NCBI GenBank assembly: GCA_021413535.1 | Contig: JAIOQF010000250.1 | Span: forward strand, 1-12,545 | Source of the DNA: Verrucomicrobiota bacterium | Lineage (GTDB): Bacteria; Verrucomicrobiota; Verrucomicrobiia; Verrucomicrobiales; Verrucomicrobiaceae | Length of the DNA: 12,545 bases | Reading direction: 5' to 3' | Shown here: positions 7,693-12,545 of the stretch, in pieces | Layout: each line of letters begins with the position of its first letter | Position numbering within the stretch: the first letter of the stretch is position 1 | Translations under genes and position numbers: made by a program | Notes under the pieces: model-generated | The model's database searches: none | Told to the model about the DNA's origin: nothing | What the model saw: only the letters and a program-made list of their open reading frames with translations

Positions 7693-9372
7693 ATGAGCGA
7701 ACCTACGCTCGCAGAACTGATCGCAGGATCGTTCCGCATCTATAACGAAGGATCAATCGTCAAAGGACGAATCCTTGAAATCAAGCCTCAGATCGTCCTC
7801 GTGGACATCGGCTACAAGTCCGAAGGCGCCATCCCCTCCTCCGAATTCGAGGACGAGGAAATCCAGGTGGGCGACGAAATCGAAGTGCTTCTGGAAAAGC
7901 TCGAGAACGACGAAGGCATGGTCGTGCTTTCGAAGGAAAAAGCGGCCCACAAACAGAACTGGGACAAAATTTACAAGGTCTTCCTCGATGGCGGCCTGGT
8001 CAAAGGCAAGGTCAAGGGCATCGTCAAAGGCGGCCTCATGGTCAACGTCGGCGTCGAAGCCTTCCTCCCCGGCTCGCAGATCGACATCATCCCGCCGAAA
8101 GACCTCAACGAATACGTCGGCAAGGTCTACGAATTCAAAATCGTCAAGGTCAACGACGACCGCAAGAACATCGTCATTTCTCGACGCGAAGTCATCGAGG
8201 CGGAGCGCGCCGAACAGCGCCAGAAATTCCTCGACGGCGTCAAGCCCGGCGATGTGGTTGAAGGCATCGTTAAGAACATCACCGACTTCGGTGTGTTCGT
8301 CGATCTCAACGGCATGGACGGCCTGCTCCACATCACGGACATGTCGTGGGGCCGCTTGAACCATCCTTCGGAACTTGTCACCATCGGCCAGAAGCTGCCG
8401 GTGCAGATTCTCGAAGTGAACCGCGAGAAAGAACGCGTCAGCCTCGGCATCAAGCAGATGCTGGACAACCCCTGGGACAACATCGAAGCCCGTTTCCCAG
8501 TCGGCACCAAAGTTCACGGCACCGTCACCAAACTCGTCGCCTACGGCGCATTCGTCGAAGTCGAAGAAGGTGTCGAAGGTCTCATCCACGTCTCCGAACT
8601 TTCCTGGATCAAACGCATCGCCCGTCCCTCGGACGTGCTTACGGTCGGCCAGAAACTCGAAGCCGTCGTCCTCGGCATCAACAAGGAAGAACGCAAGATC
8701 AGCCTCGGCGTCCGCCAGCTCGATACCAATCCTTGGGACAACATCGACGCCCGGTTCCCGATCGGCACCAAGATCAAAGGAAAAGTGCGCAACCTCACCG
8801 CCTACGGCGCCTTCGTCGAACTCGAAGAAGGCATCGACGGCATGGTCCACGTTTCCGACCTCAGCTGGACGCGCAAGATCAACCATCCTTCCGAAGTCCT
8901 CAAGAAGGGCGACGAACTGGAAGCCACCGTTCTCGAAATCGACAAGACCAACCAGCGCATCAGCTTGGGCGTCAAGCAGCTCGACAACGATCCCTGGAGC
9001 CTCATCGACGAACGCTTCAAGGTCGGCGACCTCGTCAAAGGCAAGGTCTCGAAAATCGCCAGCTTCGGTGCATTCATCGAACTTGCCGATGACATCGACG
9101 GCCTCATCCACATCAGCCAGATCAGCGAGGGCCACCTCGCCAAGGTCAAGGACGCCCTCAACGTCGGCGACGAAGTCGAAGCCCGCGTCATCAAGGTGGA
9201 CAAAGTGGAGCGCCGTATTGGACTGTCCGTCAAGGCGGTCAACTACGACGAAGCCGCACTCAAGAAAGAGAGCCAGGCCTTCGACGCCCTGCGCCCCACC
9301 ACCGATCTCGTCGGCCTCGAACAGGCCTTCAAGTTCGCTACGGAAGAATACCGTCCCGGCCAGGGAGCGTAA
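7693..9372 (+). CDS. rpsA: 30S ribosomal protein S1
   Basis: S1 binds mRNA on the 30S subunit and helps initiation on leaders with weak or no Shine-Dalgarno, which suits the rarity of such sites in this window. The 559-residue protein has six S1 (OB-fold) domains at about 19-82, 99-165, 183-255, 269-342, 356-429 and 443-515. The first two are divergent ribosome-binding types. Domains 3-6 carry the RNA-binding signature GAFVEL/GLIHVSELSW and recur at exactly 87 residues, marked by the NPWDNI/DPWSLI blocks. That is the full six-domain arrangement of Gram-negative S1. The start ATG at 7693 is chosen because MSEPTLAELI matches the short N-terminal arm of the family; the frame is open back to 7642 but overlaps the leader hairpin. 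A strong intrinsic terminator follows. The second codon position and codon bias are very regular, as expected for a highly expressed gene. Confidence 0.97.
   Translation: MSEPTLAELIAGSFRIYNEGSIVKGRILEIKPQIVLVDIGYKSEGAIPSSEFEDEEIQVGDEIEVLLEKLENDEGMVVLSKEKAAHKQNWDKIYKVFLDGGLVKGKVKGIVKGGLMVNVGVEAFLPGSQIDIIPPKDLNEYVGKVYEFKIVKVNDDRKNIVISRREVIEAERAEQRQKFLDGVKPGDVVEGIVKNITDFGVFVDLNGMDGLLHITDMSWGRLNHPSELVTIGQKLPVQILEVNREKERVSLGIKQMLDNPWDNIEARFPVGTKVHGTVTKLVAYGAFVEVEEGVEGLIHVSELSWIKRIARPSDVLTVGQKLEAVVLGINKEERKISLGVRQLDTNPWDNIDARFPIGTKIKGKVRNLTAYGAFVELEEGIDGMVHVSDLSWTRKINHPSEVLKKGDELEATVLEIDKTNQRISLGVKQLDNDPWSLIDERFKVGDLVKGKVSKIASFGAFIELADDIDGLIHISQISEGHLAKVKDALNVGDEVEARVIKVDKVERRIGLSVKAVNYDEAALKKESQAFDALRPTTDLVGLEQAFKFATEEYRPGQGA
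8473..9250 (+). repeat. Tandem 261-bp internal repeats encoding S1 domains 4-6
   Basis: The tgga-containing blocks at 8473, 8734 and 8995 are spaced exactly 261 bp apart, the length of one S1 domain plus linker. DNA similarity is visible by eye, especially between the first two copies (tgggacaacatcga and the ggcaccaa that follows). This reflects the protein domain repeat inside rpsA and not a mobile repeat. Confidence 0.7.
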
Positions 9373-9401
9373 TTCAGTCAGCAGCACAATCCGCAATTCG
9401 A

Positions 9402-9434
9402 GGGAGGAACTCCGCAAGGAGTTCCTCCTTTTTT
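9402..9434 (+). terminator. Intrinsic terminator after rpsA
   Basis: A perfect 11-bp stem, GGAGGAACTCC (9403-9413) with GGAGTTCCTCC (9418-9428), closes a GCAA tetraloop of the stable GNRA type. Six T residues (9429-9434) follow at once. It begins 30 bp after the rpsA stop codon. The minus-strand side has no T run, so it should act mainly on rpsA transcripts and less on the convergent genes to the right. Confidence 0.95.
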
Positions 9435-9493
9435 GTGGGGAATTTCTTCACCGAGGGACACAATAAATCAGTGCGAACGTTTGTTCGGCTTGT

Positions 9494-9817
9494 TCACTGC
9501 GACCTAAAAACCCGGGCGGCAAGGGAGAAAACTACTACTAGAACAGCTGCAATAGCGCCGACAACAAATCCCTTTGTAACGTCACCACTTGCAATCGAGA
9601 TAGCGAGAAGATTCCCAACGAACACACCAGCAGCTAGACCCAATCCAGGAATTCCTGTTGCAAGGCCGCCAACATCCGAGGTCGTTCTCCGAGATGAAAT
9701 CGTTTCGGGACTTTCCTCAGACAATAGCAACGCCTTCGCCTTCTCAAACTCTGCTTGAGTAAGGTCGCCACGATCCCTAAGGAAGATCAGCTTTTCTAGC
9801 TCTGAATTGATACTCAT
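9494..9817 (-). CDS. Small SHOCT-domain membrane protein
   Basis: This 107-residue protein starts at an ATG at 9817. Residues 5-33 (SELEKLIFLRDRGDLTQAEF and on) match the SHOCT domain, a short two-helix module with the L..L...G.LT..EF...K..LL pattern found at the ends of many bacterial proteins, often membrane-linked. A Ser/Thr-rich linker (36-50) is followed by two hydrophobic segments (about 55-77 and 82-101) and a short basic end, so the SHOCT domain is probably cytoplasmic and the rest a hairpin in the inner membrane. Its exact role is unknown; SHOCT is thought to mediate oligomer formation or binding. It lies 79 bp downstream of the small secreted protein on the same strand and has no terminator of its own before the rpsA terminator. 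The base composition here is visibly richer in A and T than in the housekeeping genes. Confidence 0.8.
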   Translation of the reverse strand: MSINSELEKLIFLRDRGDLTQAEFEKAKALLLSEESPETISSRRTTSDVGGLATGIPGLGLAAGVFVGNLLAISIASGDVTKGFVVGAIAAVLVVVFSLAARVFRSQ

Positions 9818-9839
9818 TTTCTGCCGATCGCTTCGGATC

Positions 9840-9854
9840 AGACGACAGCGAACC
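9840..9854 (-). repeat. 15-bp sequence shared with 1491-1505 (copy B)
   Basis: This is the second exact copy of GGTTCGCTGTCGTCT on the minus strand. It ends 22 bp before the ATG of the SHOCT gene. It lies in the 79-bp gap after the small secreted protein. Function is unknown; it could be a regulatory site, part of a dispersed repeat, or chance. Confidence 0.35.
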
Positions 9855-9896
9855 GTTGCCTGTATCCGTTTGCCATGCGTGTTATTACTGTTGCCA

Positions 9897-10481
9897 TCAC
9901 TGTTTGGGGTAAAGCCCCGATTTTTTGTCTTCCACGGAAAGACTTTTCAAGAAAGCTCCAGTCTGCCAATTTTCCTCTGAAATCCGATCTGGAAACGGGT
10001 ATTCAAGACCGATTTCAATATACCCTCGATATCTTGTGAACGCTGCTGTGGAACCGAAGTCAGCGCATGGTTTATTATTGTCATCATACGCCCCAAAATA
10101 TAGCCGCTCACCTTTCATGTAGTATTCACCAAAAGTAGTGCGACCAACTCCGCAAATATTGAATTTAGGGTCGAGGACAACAATGAAGTCATGACCACGC
10201 GGCGGTGGCGTGTCTTGTCCAAGTGGTGACGACCGAATAAAAACTGCGTGTGCGATGGTGTAAGTCCGTCCATCTCGGCGCACGGTTCCGAGAAATTCTG
10301 CCCGGCGAAGATGATACGACGTGCCGTGCTCGTCCTTTGATGAAGTAAGTTCACTAATCTTCGATGACTCGATGGCCGTGACGATCTTCAGAAAAGTCTT
10401 GGGCTCGGAGAGCGCATCGCCGGAATCAGCAGCAAAACATGTCGCACCAGCAAATAGAGTGATCGCCAAGAGTATCTTCAT
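9897..10481 (-). CDS. Small secreted protein of unknown function
   Basis: I do not recognise this 194-residue protein. The ATG at 10481 is chosen because it opens a good signal peptide (MKILLAITLFAGATCFAADS, cleavage probable after Ala18), whereas the frame's further extension to 10514 overlaps the sigma-factor stop and adds only hydrophilic residues. The mature part is mixed alpha/beta with no membrane helix. It includes HDFIVVLDPKFNICGVGRT and YYMKGERLYFGAYDDN segments; two Cys (110 and 139) could form a disulfide in the periplasm. It sits 22 bp downstream of the sigma factor gene, so it is probably co-transcribed with it, and upstream of the SHOCT gene. The sequence is more AT-rich than neighbouring genes, which could mean recent acquisition or low selection for codon use. 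Confidence 0.75.
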   Translation of the reverse strand: MKILLAITLFAGATCFAADSGDALSEPKTFLKIVTAIESSKISELTSSKDEHGTSYHLRRAEFLGTVRRDGRTYTIAHAVFIRSSPLGQDTPPPRGHDFIVVLDPKFNICGVGRTTFGEYYMKGERLYFGAYDDNNKPCADFGSTAAFTRYRGYIEIGLEYPFPDRISEENWQTGAFLKSLSVEDKKSGLYPKQ

Positions 10482-10503
10482 AAATGGATTGGCATCAGCT
10501 GCC

Positions 10504-11268
10504 TCATTTCTCAAAACACCGCCACAAGTAACTCAGCTCATCATCCAACTCCGCTTCACTGACCATCGGCTTGATGACGTCCTCGAGTGACTGACGGAAT
10601 TTTCTCGCGAAACGTGAAACGCGCTGTCGCAATGCTACTTCGTTGATGCCGAGCTTGGCGGCAACATTCGCGTAGCTGTCGTTCGCGTCGCGTTTGCGAA
10701 TCACAAAATCCTGGAGCGCCTCAAATTCCGCCAGCCGGTTCTCCTCAGCAAACTTCGCGCGCAATCGATCCAGCGCGGCGCGGAACGTGGCGAGTGTCCA
10801 GGCGCGATCGAACTCTTTGTCGGGCGAGTTTTCGTCTCTGGGCTCGACAGCATCGCGGTTGGTGTCGCTGGGAAATTCCGCAGGGACGTGAACGACTCCA
10901 CCGCCACGCTTCCTGGCATATTGTTTCCGCTTCTGATTGGCGACGTAATTGTCGAGATAGGTCAGGAGAAAAGTTCGGAAGCGCCCCTTCGCGGGATCAG
11001 CCCGTCGCAGATAGCCGCCGTGAATGAGCCAGGTGATGAATGACTGAGCCACATCTTCGGCATCGTGGTGTGAGTAGAGGTGCTTGTGCCGCAGCGCGAT
11101 ATAGACAGGATGGCGATAGATGCGGCAGAGTTCTTCGAGCGCATTGAGCGAGTCCTTGTCAGTGCCGCCGGACTTGGCCTTGTTCACCATGTCCCACCGG
11201 GTGTGGTAGGTGGTAACAGGATCGCCGGCCTTCGGGCCGATGCGAGCGGTGTCGCGGTCGTTGCTCAT
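10504..11268 (-). CDS. ECF-like sigma-70 family RNA polymerase sigma factor
   Basis: The 254-residue protein looks like the long ECF-type sigma factors common in Verrucomicrobia and Planctomycetes. The N-terminal HTRWDMVNKAKSG (about 22-34) corresponds to the TTRWSxVxxA start seen in that group. Region 2 follows (about 45-120): LCRIYRHPVYIALRHK, then HHDAEDVAQSFITWL for core binding, ADPAKGRFRTFLLTYLDNY and a basic KRKQYARKRGGG. Region 4 (about 165-226) ends in the helix-turn-helix SYANVAAKLGINEVALRQRV that would contact the -35 element. The C-terminal SEAELDDELSYLWRCF also fits the group's end. It would redirect RNA polymerase to a small set of promoters. No anti-sigma gene or Ser/Thr kinase, frequent partners, is visible; the genes downstream encode a secreted protein and a SHOCT membrane protein. 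The target promoters are unknown. Confidence 0.85.
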   Translation of the reverse strand: MSNDRDTARIGPKAGDPVTTYHTRWDMVNKAKSGGTDKDSLNALEELCRIYRHPVYIALRHKHLYSHHDAEDVAQSFITWLIHGGYLRRADPAKGRFRTFLLTYLDNYVANQKRKQYARKRGGGVVHVPAEFPSDTNRDAVEPRDENSPDKEFDRAWTLATFRAALDRLRAKFAEENRLAEFEALQDFVIRKRDANDSYANVAAKLGINEVALRQRVSRFARKFRQSLEDVIKPMVSEAELDDELSYLWRCFEK

Positions 11269-11334
11269 GGCGTCCGCTGCACGGATGGGATCATGTTTAC
11301 ATTCACCATCGCATCCATGAAGTTAAAGCGCCTG

Positions 11335-12099
11335 CTAGGCCGCAGCCTGTTTTGGAAGAAGATAAAGCAGCAAGCGGCTCAAGGTGCTCCGCATTTCAGC
11401 CCGAGGCACGATGGTATCCACCAGCCCGTGCTCCATCATGAATTCAGCGGTCTGAAAGCCAGGCGGCAGATCGCTGTGCGTCGTTTCCTTCACCACGCGC
11501 GGTCCGGCGAAACCGATCATGCACTTGGGTTCCGCCAAAATGATATCGCCCAGCGTGGCAAAACTGGCGGTGACACCACCGGTGGTGGGATGTGTCAGCA
11601 CGGAAACGTAAGGCAGCTTGGCCTCGCTGTGCCGGGCCAGTGCTCCGCTGGTCTTGGCCATCTGCATGAGACTGAGAATGCCCTCGTGCATCCGGGCTCC
11701 ACCGGAGGCGGAAAAAACGATGACTGCGCAATCCATGATCGCCAGCAACACGGGCTGCCCGTCGATCTTAGCCCGGCCCGTGATCACCGCTTCAGTCAGA
11801 CCGGTCTTGGCCTGATAGGCTCTTACTTTGCCCAGGTAATCCTTGAACCCCAACGGATTTACCGAATCGAGTTTGGCATCGATCTCCTCAAAGCTGCCCT
11901 CGTCCGCCACCAGTGCGATGCGCTCCTCGGCGCTGAGGGTGAAGTGATGCTGACAGTGGCTGCAGACGCGGAGATTCTTCGCCAGTGCCTGCTCGTAGAG
12001 GCTTTCGCCGCACGAGGGACACTTGATCCAGAGACCCTCTGGCATGTCCTTTTTCTTTTCGCCGAGGTCGGCGACTGATCGTTTATTAAAAATTCCCAT
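11335..12099 (-). CDS. accD: Acetyl-CoA carboxylase carboxyltransferase beta subunit with an internal deletion
   Basis: AccD, with AccA, transfers the carboxyl group from biotin carrier protein to acetyl-CoA to make malonyl-CoA for fatty-acid synthesis. The ATG at 12099 starts MGIFNKRS, typical of the family. The zinc ribbon is intact (Cys27, Cys30, Cys46, Cys49). The carboxyltransferase core shows VFSASGGARMHEGILSLMQM (from residue 128), VSVLTHPTTGGVTASFA and IGFAGPRVV. However, after AIMD (120-123) the sequence jumps to CAVIVFSASGG. Known AccD proteins carry roughly 27 more residues here, including a GGSMGSVVGE-type segment and the helix after it. The frame is preserved and the total of 254 residues is short by about that amount. 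The enzyme may therefore be inactive, or the sequence may hold an assembly error. The gene lies 23 bp downstream of comF and 66 bp upstream of the sigma factor. Confidence 0.92.
   Translation of the reverse strand: MGIFNKRSVADLGEKKKDMPEGLWIKCPSCGESLYEQALAKNLRVCSHCQHHFTLSAEERIALVADEGSFEEIDAKLDSVNPLGFKDYLGKVRAYQAKTGLTEAVITGRAKIDGQPVLLAIMDCAVIVFSASGGARMHEGILSLMQMAKTSGALARHSEAKLPYVSVLTHPTTGGVTASFATLGDIILAEPKCMIGFAGPRVVKETTHSDLPPGFQTAEFMMEHGLVDTIVPRAEMRSTLSRLLLYLLPKQAAA
11722..11733 (-). other. Junction of the apparent in-frame deletion in accD
   Basis: These codons read Asp-Cys-Ala-Val. In relatives the Asp is followed by about 27 more residues (a strand with GGSMGSVVGE and a long helix) before the V/L-I-x-F-SASGG block. 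Both sides align well to AccD in the same frame, so a loss of about 81 bp is the simplest reading. I see no long direct repeat at the junction. Confidence 0.75.
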
Positions 12100-12122
12100 G
12101 GCAAAAAAGATGAGGCCCGACC

Positions 12123-12545
12123 TTAACCGCGCGCCACGGTGATCACAACCACCTTTTCCACCCCGCCCTCGCGCCGCAAAATGCGCGCGCACTCGCTGGC
12201 GGTGGAGCCGGTGGTGAGCACGTCATCCACCAGCAGCACACTGCCGCCCCGCAGCATGTTATTTTTCAGAACGGAGCGATCCATCATAAAGGCGCCGCGA
12301 AGATTCTCGATTCGCTGATGCCGGCTCAGTGAAGCCTGCGCCGTGGTCGGCCGCACGCGCCGCAGGGCCTTGAGGGCAGGAAATCCACTGTCCGCCGAAA
12401 ACTCCCGGCAGAGTTCCCACGCCTGGTTGTATTGCCGCTCCCGCTCCCGCGCGTGATGCAGCGGCACCGGCACCAGCGTCCACGCAGCGCGATCCAATGC
12501 CGATAATCGGGGATCTTCCAGCACCTCAGCCAACAGACTCGCCAG
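12123..12545 (-). CDS. comF: ComF-family phosphoribosyltransferase-like protein, N-terminus cut by window edge
   Basis: The visible 140 C-terminal residues match the phosphoribosyltransferase part of ComF proteins, which are linked to DNA uptake in naturally competent bacteria. Two family blocks are clear. VPVPLHHARERERQYNQAWE corresponds to the VPvPlhxxRxrxRGfNQa motif, followed by RVRPTTAQASLSRHQRIENLRGAF. VLLVDDVLTTGSTASECA is the PRPP-binding loop with the paired Asp residues. The gene enters from the right edge, so the N-terminal zinc-ribbon part, if present, is outside the window. The Gly of the usual RGxNQ is Gln here (RQYNQ), a minor change. The stop is 23 bp before accD, so the two are probably co-transcribed; this does not imply shared function. 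Confidence 0.9.
   Translation of the reverse strand: MASLLAEVLEDPRLSALDRAAWTLVPVPLHHARERERQYNQAWELCREFSADSGFPALKALRRVRPTTAQASLSRHQRIENLRGAFMMDRSVLKNNMLRGGSVLLVDDVLTTGSTASECARILRREGGVEKVVVITVARG

Noticed and set aside
7753..9417. A 554-codon open frame on the minus strand, antisense to rpsA
   Set aside because: It is a shadow of rpsA codon bias. The translation is a low-complexity mix of Asp, Glu, Phe and Val that mirrors the S1 repeat, while the plus strand encodes an unmistakable six-domain S1.

Overview
The window looks like chromosomal housekeeping DNA from a GC-rich, Gram-negative bacterium, most likely of the Verrucomicrobiota or a close relative. The pointers are a long ECF-type sigma factor of the kind common in Verrucomicrobia and Planctomycetes, start codons that mostly lack a clear Shine-Dalgarno sequence, a LolC/E-type outer-membrane lipoprotein permease, and secreted proteins rich in Pro and Ala. 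This placement is inference from protein style, not a database match. I saw no tRNA, rRNA, CRISPR array, insertion sequence or prophage gene.

Layout from left to right. (1) Positions 1-1455, minus strand: the 5' part of a membrane-anchored blue-copper (azurin/auracyanin-like) protein cut by the window edge, then a secreted protein of unknown function ending in a basic NPLNWF tail. (2) 1567-2391, plus strand: a TerC-family membrane protein with two SVDN motifs. (3) 2534-4135, minus strand: an adk-fmt pair with a 3-bp gap, joining nucleotide metabolism to initiator-tRNA formylation. (4) 4278-9372, plus strand: tyrS, rnhA, a LolC/E permease and rpsA (ribosomal protein S1, six S1 domains). The rpsA leader has no Shine-Dalgarno but has two possible hairpins, and the gene ends in a textbook intrinsic terminator. 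(5) 9494-12545, minus strand: comF (cut by the right edge), accD, an ECF-like sigma factor, a small secreted protein and a small SHOCT-domain membrane protein, all in one direction with short gaps. The last two genes look more AT-rich than the rest.

The genes mainly serve translation (fmt, tyrS, rpsA), nucleic-acid and nucleotide upkeep (rnhA, adk), fatty-acid synthesis (accD) and the cell envelope (LolC/E, TerC, cupredoxin). The most striking observation is in accD. The reading frame is intact, but about 27 residues are missing from the conserved carboxyltransferase core, including the GGSMGSVVGE-type segment found in family members. This is either a damaged or divergent enzyme or an assembly error. 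Second is the sigma factor / secreted protein / SHOCT cluster, which could be a small uncharacterised signalling unit. Third is a 15-bp sequence shared by the upstream regions of two unrelated small-protein genes. I found no clear new large system here.
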